Shown here: one piece after another, positions 8,716 to 16,696 of the stretch
Position numbering within the stretch: position 1 is the first letter of the stretch
Layout: every line of letters starts with the position of its first letter
Assembly: GCF_000800805.1 (NCBI RefSeq)
Contig: NZ_CP010070.1
Coordinates: 1,302,001-1,366,000 of the forward strand
From: Candidatus Methanoplasma termitum
GTDB lineage: Archaea; Thermoplasmatota; Thermoplasmata; Methanomassiliicoccales; Methanomethylophilaceae
Direction: 5' to 3'
DNA: 64,000 nucleotides
Translations under genes and position numbers: made by a program
Notes under the pieces: generated by a model
Seen by the model: only the letters and a program-made list of their open reading frames with translations
What the model was told of the DNA's origin: nothing
Database searches by the model: none

Positions 8716-9951
8716 ATGATAATGAAATTTAGATTTCTCGGTGGAGCGGACACGGTCGGCCGTATGGGGATGACAATAGTAGGTGACAAGAAGACTATGC
8801 TTGTAGAGTATGGTATGGCTCCGACCAAGCCTCCGGAATATCCTATCACAGCGCCGAGGATAGACCACCTTTTCCTGACGCACTGCCACCTTGACCACTG
8901 CGGAATGGTCCCGGCTGTCGTGGGAAGGGATGGATGCGAGGTATTCACGACACCCATTTCCGCCGAGATCTCGGAGATCATGCTGTACGACAGCCTAAAG
9001 ATCGCCGCGGCGGAGGGGTACAACGAGCCTTACACTTCTGGGGACATAGAGAAGACCATGGACCTTGTCGTGCCGTTCAATTTCAAAGACACAATAGAAC
9101 TTGGGAAGCTTGATGTCACGCTGCATTCCGCGGGCCACATTCCCGGCGCAACGATGTTCGAGTTCAAATGCGACGAAAGCACCCTCTACACCGGCGATCT
9201 GCACACGGATAATCAAAAACTCGTTCTCGGCGCGAGACCGGTGAAATGTAAGAACCTCATTATCGAGGGAACATACGGAGGAAGGAACCACCCTTCAAGA
9301 GAGAAGACCATTGAAGAATTCCTGTCAAAGGTCGATGAGGTCATCGACAGGGGCGGAAAGGTAATAATACCGTGCTTCGCAGTAGGAAGGACTCAGGAAA
9401 TCATGTTGGTACTCAAGAACCTTGATTATGATATGTGGGTGGACGGGATGGGGAGGTCCGTCACCAACCTGTTCCTGAACTATCCGGAATATCTCAGGGA
9501 TGCCCGCTCTCTTCGTGCGGCCAAGAAGACATTCAGAGAGGTCAAGAACGCAAGCATGAGAAAACATGCCGGAAGGGGGCAGATAATCGTCACCACCGGA
9601 GGTATGCTCGACGGCGGCCCCGTGCTTGAGTATCTGAGGGCTCTCAAGGACGACCCAAAGAATGCTATAATCCTGGTCGGATATCAGGCAGAGGACACGA
9701 ACGGAAGACTTCTGATGGAAACAAAGAGCATAGTCATCGACGGAGAGATGGTAAAAGTAGAATGCGAGGTCTTGAAATACGACTTTTCGGCGCATGCCGG
9801 ACATGACGAGATAGTGCAGTTCGCCAAAAAATGCAATCCCGAGAACATCGTCCTGATGCATTCTGAAACAAGAGAACTCTTCCTTGACGATCTAAAAGAC
9901 TACAACGTTATTCTTCCCGAACTCGGAAAGGAATTCGAGCTGGATGTCTGA
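8716..9951 (+). CDS. Beta-CASP metallo-beta-lactamase ribonuclease (aCPSF2-like, no KH domains)
   Basis: A 411-residue nuclease of the CPSF73/RNase J superfamily that processes or degrades RNA. The zinc ligands sit in THCHLDHCG (motif 2), SAGHIPGA (motif 3) and YTGDLHTD (motif 4). The beta-CASP parts include IIEGTYGG, CFAVGRTQE, TTGGMLDGGPV and KYDFSAHAGHDE. It lacks the N-terminal KH domains of the archaeal termination factor aCPSF1, so it fits aCPSF2. The start was chosen after a GGAG at 8701; the longer open frame upstream reads through leader hairpins. It overlaps nadC by eight bases. Confidence 0.88.
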   Translation: MIMKFRFLGGADTVGRMGMTIVGDKKTMLVEYGMAPTKPPEYPITAPRIDHLFLTHCHLDHCGMVPAVVGRDGCEVFTTPISAEISEIMLYDSLKIAAAEGYNEPYTSGDIEKTMDLVVPFNFKDTIELGKLDVTLHSAGHIPGATMFEFKCDESTLYTGDLHTDNQKLVLGARPVKCKNLIIEGTYGGRNHPSREKTIEEFLSKVDEVIDRGGKVIIPCFAVGRTQEIMLVLKNLDYDMWVDGMGRSVTNLFLNYPEYLRDARSLRAAKKTFREVKNASMRKHAGRGQIIVTTGGMLDGGPVLEYLRALKDDPKNAIILVGYQAEDTNGRLLMETKSIVIDGEMVKVECEVLKYDFSAHAGHDEIVQFAKKCNPENIVLMHSETRELFLDDLKDYNVILPELGKEFELDV

Positions 9952-10762
9952 GATGGATCTGAGACCGTTCCTGGATGAGGACGTCGGATCCGGTGACATC
10001 ACTACGGAGATGTTTGTCCCAGATATCCTAGGAAAGGCTGTGATCATGTGCGAGGAGGACGCTGTAATAGCGGGGCTGGAAGAAGCCGCAGAAATATTCA
10101 GGCTTCTCGGCGCAGACTCGGAACAGCTTGTCGTTGACGGGGAAAGAGTTCGAAAAGATACCGATGTCATGATCGTTGAGGGCCCTCTGCGCAGTATACT
10201 GACCGGGGAGAGGGTCGCTCTGAACTTCCTCATGAGGATGAGCGGCATTGCCACCGAAACAAATTCGATCATGACGAAAGTGAGGGAGAGGGACAAGCAC
10301 CTGATGATCGCCGGTACACGGAAGACCACGCCAGGATTCAGAGCCTTTGAAAAAAAAGCCATCGCTCTTGGAGGGGGATGGCCTCACAGGAACGGACTCT
10401 ACGACATGATCCTCATCAAAGACAACCACATACTTGCCTGCGGCGGCGTTTCGAAAGCGATGGAACGCACCAGTAATGTGCCCGATGGGATCAAAGTGGA
10501 GATAGAAGTAACGAACATCACTGACGGGATCGTAGCGGCAAAGATGGGGGCTGACATCATCATGGCCGACCACATGTCACCTTCGGAGACCAAAGAACTG
10601 ATGAAAAAAACAAAGCTCATCCACAAAGACATATTGATCGAGGCCTCGGGCAACATCACCAAGGACAATGTTATGGATTTTGCCGGCTGCGCCGATATTG
10701 TCTCTCTGGGCTCGCTAACCCATTCTCCGAAAGCGGTACACTTCTCCCTCGATCTGAAATAA
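9944..10762 (+). CDS. nadC: Nicotinate-nucleotide pyrophosphorylase (quinolinate phosphoribosyltransferase)
   Basis: A 272-residue decarboxylating enzyme that makes nicotinate mononucleotide from quinolinate and PRPP in de novo NAD synthesis. DEDVGSGDITTEM opens the N-terminal domain. TGERVALNFLMRMSGIAT, AGTRKTTPGFRAFEKKAI and GGGWPHRNGLYDMILIKDNH are the PRPP and quinolinate binding segments. IEASGNITKDNV and DIVSLGSLTHS close the barrel. The length is normal. Its start lies inside the end of the RNA nuclease gene, so the two are co-translated. No nadA or nadB partner lies nearby. Confidence 0.94.
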   Translation: MSEMDLRPFLDEDVGSGDITTEMFVPDILGKAVIMCEEDAVIAGLEEAAEIFRLLGADSEQLVVDGERVRKDTDVMIVEGPLRSILTGERVALNFLMRMSGIATETNSIMTKVRERDKHLMIAGTRKTTPGFRAFEKKAIALGGGWPHRNGLYDMILIKDNHILACGGVSKAMERTSNVPDGIKVEIEVTNITDGIVAAKMGADIIMADHMSPSETKELMKKTKLIHKDILIEASGNITKDNVMDFAGCADIVSLGSLTHSPKAVHFSLDLK

Positions 10763-11089
10763 AGTGTTTATCCGCTTTCGTGTTGAAAGCATGATGTCGG
10801 GATACCTTTCCCGTAGGATGTTTAGAGAATGATATTTTGAATTCTGTAAGGATCTTTGCAATATTTTGAGCGCCCCGACCTGATGAAATGATGGGTGTGT
10901 TATGAGGCTTGGACACATGGCTCAATTTACATTTGTTTATTGTATAATATTAAAATATTACTATTTTGTTTGAGAAATTATTATATACTAATACACAACA
11001 CAATGTTTGTAATATACAAAGTATTATAAATAAAACTCTACATCCAATACGAGCTTTGCGAAAAGGCAAAACCCACAGGGGGGTACAAC
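10763..11089 (+). other. Intergenic region with AT-rich promoter of the first adhesin-like gene
   Basis: No gene is seen here. A weak stem GCTTTC/GAAAGC lies just after the nadC stop. From about 10920 to 11045 the sequence is strongly AT-rich (TATTGTATAATATTAAAATA, TTATTATATACTAATAC, AAGTATTATAAATAAAA), holding several candidate TATA boxes. It ends in a run of six G at 11078-11083 that lies at Shine-Dalgarno distance from the ATG. Confidence 0.5.
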
Positions 11090-13558
11090 ATGAAGAAAAG
11101 AACAAAAAAAATCAATATGATGCTGCTGATCGCGGCATTGGCTGTTCTGTCGCTTACGGCGACGACAGCGTTAACAGGCACGCAGACAGCGACGGCTGCG
11201 GAAGGCATCACTTACTACGATGCGTACGGCAACTTGCAGACCGTTCCGGAAGGAAAGACCGTTACTGTATTGAACCAATCCTCCTTTGAAAAAATAGAGG
11301 ATTCCTATTATATCTGGGATAAAGAAAATGAAGGTTGGTGGTTCTTGGTAGAAGACAAAATTGTGCTGGATGGTGAACTCATCCTCGCCGGTGATATAAA
11401 TATCATCTTTTCAGACAACAGCAGGTTGCAGCCTCATAGAGGAACGACCATCACAAAGGGAAGCAATCTCGCACTGTATCCGCAATCGGCCGATGGAGGC
11501 GGGAGCCGTTTGACGAGTATGACGGGCACTCCTCTTACTATGAAAGAGGGGACATCGCTCATCAATGCCATCATCATTTCCGGCTCGGGCGGCTATAATG
11601 GCGCCATCAACTGTATCGGAAACATCTCCTACATTGTGAACGGCAAGAACGCCACTATTAGCGGCAATAACTCCGGAATAAAACTGAACAACAACGGAGA
11701 GATCCACAATTACGGAAACATCCACGGCCTTTACCTTATCAATAATAGCAGCGGCATTTGGTCGGAATCCGGCGGCACCATAATAAACTACAGCAGCGGC
11801 GTGATTTCCGGCCACACATACGGCGTATGTCTCAAAGCCGGAGGACAGCTTGATAACTACGGAACTATCCGGACATCTGCGGCTGAGGATAAATTCGGTC
11901 TCTATGGGGTATTCGTATACAATACCGGCAAAGTGATCAACTGGGAAAGCGGCCTGATCCAGAGCATCGGCGAGGGCGTCCGGTTCCACGAAGGAAGTAA
12001 ATTAGATAACTACGGCACCATCGTGGGTGATAAACACTCTCTGTCTGCTTACAATGAAGATGGTTCCTTGACCCTTTTTAATACGGGTACCTTGGCCGGT
12101 GCAGTCGATCTTGGAAACGGTGCGCATTCGGTCACTTTCACAGTCGGCAGTGTGATCGATGGCGCCTTCGATATCGGAAATAATCAGAATTCCGCTCTGA
12201 ATTTCGTCGGCGTTCTGGATGATCCGCTGACCGTAGCTACCATTAACGGCAAGGTCAATATCGGAAATGTCATGAATGATATCGGCGGTCTAGTGCTGCC
12301 TTCGGGTATGAAGCCGGGCGATAAGATCATCCTGATCGATGGATCGACCGTAGCAATAGACGGATCTCCCGCGAATGATACTTTCACAATGGACAAATAT
12401 GATTTTGAACTGAAAGTAGAAGAGACTCAGCTGATAGCATTGCTGTCGAGTCTTGACCCAGATATCACAGACCCCGAGATAACGGATCCTGAAATCACCG
12501 ACCCAGATATCACAGACCCCGAGATAACGGATCCTGAAATCACCGACCCAGATATCACAGACCCCGAGATAACGGATCCTGAAATCACCGACCCAGATAT
12601 CACCGACCCAGATATCACAGACCCCGAGATAACGGATCCTGAAATCACAGATCCTGAGATAGTAAACCCTGAGAAGCCCGGCCCCGGGACTCCCATAAAG
12701 ATTTATTATGTCACAGCAAACGCCGATCTGGGGGCGAAGATATCCCCGGCGGGGAAGACGTCGGCCGGAGCAGGAAGTAACCTGACATTCGCATTCTCCG
12801 CAGTTGATGGATACCTAATAAGCGCAGTTAGAGTGGATGGAACATACCTATCTCGTGCCGAGATAGATCATGGATACTATACATTCAGCAACCTGAACAT
12901 GAACCATACGATAGAGGTCATCAGTGAAGCTCTGTCTATTTTCCTCACCATTAACGTGAACAGCGGGAAGGGTCATGCAGAATATAGTGTGAACGGCGGA
13001 TCGTTCATGAAGTATTCCTCAGCTGTTGCACTCCCGCTGCATGCTGATATCACAGTCAGAGCGGTGGCCAATCGCGACTACCGTTTTGACAAATGGGAGA
13101 CTCCTGCGGTGAAGACAGCGGCCGAGATCTCATTCGGAGACAACATGTCTTCATTGCACCTTGAGCTCTACTTCGCCGCCGACGGTTACAGTGTAAGCGG
13201 CAGCGGTGCAGACGGCAGTGACGAGAACAGGACCGGAGACGCTGTGAAGAACGATATTTTGTGGTTTGCCACATGGTTCATCCTGCTTCTGCTCGTGGTA
13301 GCCTTATTGATGCTTTTGTTCTTCTTCAGAAGAAATTATAACATCATCAAGGCAGACCTCACTGACTCGATAATCGGAAAGGACAGAGTTCGCCGGAAGC
13401 ACGAGTATTCATTTACAATAAATGGAGGCCAGTCCGGGACCGTCTCATATCGCATTGGGAACAGCGGAGAGTGGAAGGACCTCTATCCTAATGCCGACGG
13501 AAAGTACGTCATACCAAAGGGTGAGATCATAAACGATGTAATGATCAGACACCGCTGA
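11090..13558 (+). CDS. Adhesin-like surface protein with DITDP/EITDP repeat stalk and C-terminal TM anchor
   Basis: An 822-residue secreted, membrane-anchored protein. A signal peptide covers about residues 5-35 (MLLIAALAVLSLTATTALTG). An Asn/Gly-rich beta-helix-like region follows, with NYG and GTI turns (GEIHNYGNIHG, DNYGTIVG). A stalk of about 14 pentapeptides of DITDP/EITDP type (residues ~458-525) precedes two modules shared with the 1525-residue protein at 33.7 kb: YTFSNLNMNHTIEV and LTINVNSGKGHAEYSVNGG...FDKWE. A TM helix (WFATWFILLLLVVALLMLLF) and a cytoplasmic domain of about 75 residues end it. Likely role: surface contact with host or other cells. The cytoplasmic tail is longer than in its paralogue. 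Confidence 0.85.
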   Translation: MKKRTKKINMMLLIAALAVLSLTATTALTGTQTATAAEGITYYDAYGNLQTVPEGKTVTVLNQSSFEKIEDSYYIWDKENEGWWFLVEDKIVLDGELILAGDINIIFSDNSRLQPHRGTTITKGSNLALYPQSADGGGSRLTSMTGTPLTMKEGTSLINAIIISGSGGYNGAINCIGNISYIVNGKNATISGNNSGIKLNNNGEIHNYGNIHGLYLINNSSGIWSESGGTIINYSSGVISGHTYGVCLKAGGQLDNYGTIRTSAAEDKFGLYGVFVYNTGKVINWESGLIQSIGEGVRFHEGSKLDNYGTIVGDKHSLSAYNEDGSLTLFNTGTLAGAVDLGNGAHSVTFTVGSVIDGAFDIGNNQNSALNFVGVLDDPLTVATINGKVNIGNVMNDIGGLVLPSGMKPGDKIILIDGSTVAIDGSPANDTFTMDKYDFELKVEETQLIALLSSLDPDITDPEITDPEITDPDITDPEITDPEITDPDITDPEITDPEITDPDITDPDITDPEITDPEITDPEIVNPEKPGPGTPIKIYYVTANADLGAKISPAGKTSAGAGSNLTFAFSAVDGYLISAVRVDGTYLSRAEIDHGYYTFSNLNMNHTIEVISEALSIFLTINVNSGKGHAEYSVNGGSFMKYSSAVALPLHADITVRAVANRDYRFDKWETPAVKTAAEISFGDNMSSLHLELYFAADGYSVSGSGADGSDENRTGDAVKNDILWFATWFILLLLVVALLMLLFFFRRNYNIIKADLTDSIIGKDRVRRKHEYSFTINGGQSGTVSYRIGNSGEWKDLYPNADGKYVIPKGEIINDVMIRHR
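12458..12660 (+). repeat. In-frame 45-bp tandem repeats encoding DITDP-EITDP-EITDP
   Basis: Nearly identical 45-base units (beginning GACCCAGATATCACAGACCC) start near 12458, 12503, 12548 and 12608, with a 15-base partial unit before the last. The period is a multiple of three, so copy-number change alters stalk length without breaking the frame. The near-perfect DNA identity, beyond what the protein repeat needs, indicates recent expansion or gene conversion. Confidence 0.85.
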
Positions 13559-13580
13559 TCCGACCGGGACAGATCCTTTA

Positions 13581-13618
13581 CCGGCAGGATGCCGGAAACA
13601 TTTTACATTCTTTTTTGA
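13581..13618 (+). terminator. Probable terminator of the first adhesin-like gene
   Basis: The hairpin CCGGC-AGGAT-GCCGG (13581-13595) lies about 20 bases after the stop codon and is followed by T-rich sequence ending in six T (13611-13616). Archaeal termination mainly needs the T-tract; the hairpin is extra support. Confidence 0.5.
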
Positions 13619-13693
13619 CAGAGTCGCAAAGTTCCGACCGAATAAAGCTCTGCCGGAAGATAATTTTAATCTGAATAACGTAATTCGGAGACC

Positions 13694-13888
13694 ATGGCAA
13701 TAAACTTCAACGATTACAAATGCCAATTCTGCGGCAAGACCAGCACCAACTTCGCTTTTGCGGCGTTCGTATGCGATGACATAGAATGCATAGAGAAAGC
13801 CAGGGAGGAAAGGGGAGGCCCTGCCGGCCATATGAAAAGAAAGGCCGAGGGGAGACCGATCATCCCCGAGGACCTTAACAGGGACTGA
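13694..13888 (+). CDS. Small zinc-finger-like protein, 64 residues
   Basis: A short protein with a probable zinc site: CQFCGKTSTN near the start and FVCDDIECIEKAREE in the middle (C-x2-C and C-x4-C), then a basic tail (HMKRKAEGRPIIPEDLNRD). GGAG precedes the ATG by five bases and a TTTTAATC element lies farther upstream, supporting expression. Its TGA abuts the stop of the convergent purH with no base between. I do not recognise a family. Possible roles are nucleic acid binding or ribosome association, both speculative. Confidence 0.65.
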   Translation: MAINFNDYKCQFCGKTSTNFAFAAFVCDDIECIEKAREERGGPAGHMKRKAEGRPIIPEDLNRD

Positions 13889-15439
13889 TCAGTGCCTGAA
13901 TACCCTGCAGCCCGTGAACACCATCGCCATGTTGTGCTCGTTGGCCGCATCTATTACTTCCTGATCTCTGATGCTTCCGCCCGGTTGTATGATGGCTGTG
14001 ACGCCGGCCTTGGCCGCCTCGTCCACGCCGTCCCTGAACGGGAAGAAGGCATCGGACGCCATTACCGAACCTTCCGTGGATTCGTTGGCCTTCATTGCCG
14101 CTATCTTTGCGGAATCCACACGGCTCATCTGCCCTGCACCGATGCCGACCGCCCTTTCTCCTTTGACGTACACGACGGCGTTGGATGTCACGTGTTTCGC
14201 TAATTTCCAAGCGAACAGCATAGCGTCGATCTCTTCCCTGGTGGGGCTGCGTTTCGTGACGACTTTCAAATTCTTCGGGTCTATGGCGACATCCTCGTCT
14301 GTCTGTACGAGCAGCCCGCCGTAGACCTTCTTCATCTTGTACTCTCTGTGCCTTTCGGACGGGGCTATCGGAGAGTTGGTCCTAAGCAGGCGGATGTTCT
14401 TCTTCTTTGAGAGAAGCTCGATCGTGCCTTCATCGTAATCGGGGCAGATCACACACTCGACGAAATACTGAGATATCATCTCTGCGGTCTTCATGTCGCA
14501 GTTGCGGTTGAGACAGATCACGCAGCCGAACGCAGATAAGGGATCGACATTGTATGCGGTCTTGAATGCTTCGAATATGGTATTTTCAGAAGCGAGACCG
14601 CAGGGGTTTGTGTGCTTCATCACGACGGCCGTGGGCTTCTCGAAATCCATTGCGATGTCGAGTGCTTTATCAAGATCCAGAATGTTGTTGAACGACAGCT
14701 CTTTGCCGTGCATGAACTCGGACTTCGCAACGGTGGTGCCTGTTGTGAACGGAGATCTGTAGAATGCCGCTTTCTGGTTGGGGTTCTCCCCGTAGCGAAG
14801 GTCCTCTACCTTTTCGGAAGGAACGGGGAACGACTTGGGGAATCCCTCTCCGAACTTGCCGAACATATACGATGCTATCATTGCATCGTACTCTGCGGTC
14901 GCAATGAACGCTTCCATCATAAGCTTCTCAAGGGTCTTTTCGGATACTTCGCCGCCGGAGTTGAGTTCATCGATTATTCTCTGATATTGATCGGGACTTG
15001 TGATGACGGCGACGGACTTGTAGTTCTTTGCGGCGGCCCTTATCATACTCGGACCTCCGATGTCTATGTTCTCAACAATGTCCTCGTACTTTACGCCGGG
15101 CTTCAGAACTGTTTCTTTGAACGGATAAAGGTTCACAACCACCATGTCGATGGGTTTTATTCCTTTTTCTTTAATGGCGGCCATATGCTCCGGGAGGTCC
15201 CTTCTCGCCAGGATCCCGCCGTGCAGTTTCGGATGGAGGGTCTTCACGCGGCCGTCCAGCATCTCGGGGAACCCCGTTACGTCCGACACTTCTTTGACTG
15301 AAATACCGTTTTCTTTCAGGAGTTTGAACGTTCCCCCCGTAGATATTATCTCGACGCCGTTCTTTGTAAGTTCCCTTGAGAAATCCAATATTCCGTTCTT
15401 ATCAGAAACGCTGATAATCGCCCTTTTTATTTTTGCCAA
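13889..15439 (-). CDS. purH: Bifunctional AICAR transformylase / IMP cyclohydrolase
   Basis: A full-length 516-residue PurH catalysing the last two steps of IMP synthesis. Residues 1-150 form the MGS-like IMP cyclohydrolase domain (ISVSDKNGILDFSREL, STGGTFKLLKENGI, DGRVKTLHPKLHGGILARRD). The rest is the formyl-folate-dependent transformylase with AVVMKHTNPCGLA and the C-terminal FFPFRDGVDEAAKAG and IQPGGSIRDQEVIDAA. The start is TTG, seven bases after a perfect GGAGG. Many archaea use PurP and PurO instead; here PurP is also present. PurH was probably acquired from bacteria at some point, though codon use looks like its neighbours. Confidence 0.95.
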   Translation of the reverse strand: MAKIKRAIISVSDKNGILDFSRELTKNGVEIISTGGTFKLLKENGISVKEVSDVTGFPEMLDGRVKTLHPKLHGGILARRDLPEHMAAIKEKGIKPIDMVVVNLYPFKETVLKPGVKYEDIVENIDIGGPSMIRAAAKNYKSVAVITSPDQYQRIIDELNSGGEVSEKTLEKLMMEAFIATAEYDAMIASYMFGKFGEGFPKSFPVPSEKVEDLRYGENPNQKAAFYRSPFTTGTTVAKSEFMHGKELSFNNILDLDKALDIAMDFEKPTAVVMKHTNPCGLASENTIFEAFKTAYNVDPLSAFGCVICLNRNCDMKTAEMISQYFVECVICPDYDEGTIELLSKKKNIRLLRTNSPIAPSERHREYKMKKVYGGLLVQTDEDVAIDPKNLKVVTKRSPTREEIDAMLFAWKLAKHVTSNAVVYVKGERAVGIGAGQMSRVDSAKIAAMKANESTEGSVMASDAFFPFRDGVDEAAKAGVTAIIQPGGSIRDQEVIDAANEHNMAMVFTGCRVFRH

Positions 15440-15683
15440 CTACAGTCCTCCTTTGAGAGGTACCTCGCGTTTCGTGGGTACATTTTGATAAGGCGCTTAT
15501 GTTAGATAAAGACTACTTTTGGAAAATATGCCCATGAAAAAAATCTTTTGTTTTCATATCGAAATCATGAATGAAATATGCAAAAGCAATAATGAAAACA
15601 CCGCAAACACCGCAATAAAATGTCCGCAAAGGCAGTAATGCACTTTTTGTACATACTGCATCATATGCCCGATAATCCTCAAA
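15440..15683 (-). other. Intergenic region upstream of purH
   Basis: It holds the purH Shine-Dalgarno (GGAGG on the minus strand near 15447-15453) and an AT-rich stretch with the purH promoter. The A-rich segment 15535-15620 contains short direct repeats of the CACCGCAA/GCAATAA type. No convincing gene or structured RNA was seen. Confidence 0.4.
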
Positions 15684-15797
15684 ATGAAACGCTCAGCGTT
15701 CGAGAACACCACAACATACGTTGAACTGACAGAAAAAGGAAAAGCATTGGCTGTCCATCTTCAGGATGCTGAAAAAGTGCTTTCAGACGGCCCCTGA
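15684..15797 (+). pseudogene. Fragment resembling the end of a winged-helix regulator
   Basis: A 37-codon frame reads MKRSAFENTTTYVELTEKG followed by KALAVHLQDAEKVL. The pattern Y-V-E-L-T-E-K-G-K-A is the wing and following helix of many winged-helix transcription regulators, here without the recognition helix. A TAA lies 16 codons upstream in frame, so no complete domain fits. It is most simply the 3' remnant of a decayed regulator gene. A short real gene is less likely. Confidence 0.3.
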
Positions 15798-15856
15798 TGC
15801 TCAAAAAAAGTTTTTTGATCGAAAATTCCGCCATTTATTTAGATTAACTCTCATCT

Positions 15857-16564
15857 TTAAATCTTTATATCGTCCCAGTCTGCATTCCCGTTCGCACCGA
15901 TGAGCCAGTTGAGGGCATAGTGCCTTTCGCGTACCACATCGCAGTTCATACCCGCCGGGCTTCCGGTGCCTTTTGCCCTTGCATCCGCACAGGCTCGGTC
16001 GTACCGCATCGTCAGGTCGGCCGCCTGCAGCAATTCTTCTTTGGTCCGCGGCTTGGCATTCTGAACGATCTCGTCCACCCCGAGGTATTTCCATATTACC
16101 TTCCCCATGTTGAGAACATCGCACTTCTTTTCCGGATGGCTGAGCTCTTTCGCATATCCCAGCGCCCACATAAGAACATGGCAGCATTCGTATCTCCAGA
16201 CGAATCTGGCATAATCTTCCTTTTCCGGCTCTTTTATCGCCACAAAAGCCGTTTCTTCGGGAGTCAGGTGGTCGCTGAGTTTTCCTTCCGCGATCTCGCT
16301 CATTGTGTCCAGATAATAATGCCCCTCCATCCAAGTGTCCCCGCCTGTGCGCACCTCGCTGTATACACTCACCGCATACATTGCCAGCAACCGAAGCGCG
16401 ATGTCTCTCGGCGTTCGTATCGTAGCCTCGGATTCTGTTACTTCCGCACGGAGCTGCGGAGAGTGCGGGACCCCTTTCTCTTTCAGCATTGCGATCGACT
16501 ATTCTCTGCGTGCGGCATCTGATGATGACTCGCCTGCTTTTTGTTCTTTCTTGTTGTTCGACAT
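15857..16564 (-). CDS. DUF4272 protein with an in-frame amber codon (possible pyrrolysine)
   Basis: A DUF4272 protein (RFVWRYECCHVLMWALGYAKE, RTKEELLQAADLTMRYDRACADAR), function unknown. An ATG at 16489 gives 210 residues but has no Shine-Dalgarno. Upstream in the same frame, after one TAG (16499-16501), the frame continues to ATG 16564 with GGGAG eight bases before it and a TTATATAT box farther up. The upstream residues AARRE-(TAG)-SIAMLKEKGVP complete the ERS-x-LK-x-GVP start of the domain, so the TAG lies inside it as codon 22 of 235 sense codons. Either TAG is translated (as pyrrolysine in a Methanomassiliicoccales host) or the gene carries a nonsense mutation. The true stop is TAA. Confidence 0.75.
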
Positions 16565-16696
16565 GTCACACACTCCCGTCGTTCATATTATCATGAACTC
16601 GGATAGTAATCTGCGTGCTGAGGATATATAACAACCCATAGTACTTCCGAAATTGCGCATAAAAATGTAAGAACGGGCTGAGCCCGTTTGAAAAGT

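Noticed and set aside
12458-12660. CRISPR-like array
   Set aside because: The repeats are contiguous, without unique spacers, and encode an in-frame pentapeptide stalk.
12427-12696. Leftward frame of ISGSV repeats
   Set aside because: It is the antisense reading of the DITDP repeats.
15801-16334. Leftward 177-codon frame overlapping the DUF4272 gene
   Set aside because: It has Arg-rich shadow composition; the DUF4272 frame has clear domain motifs.
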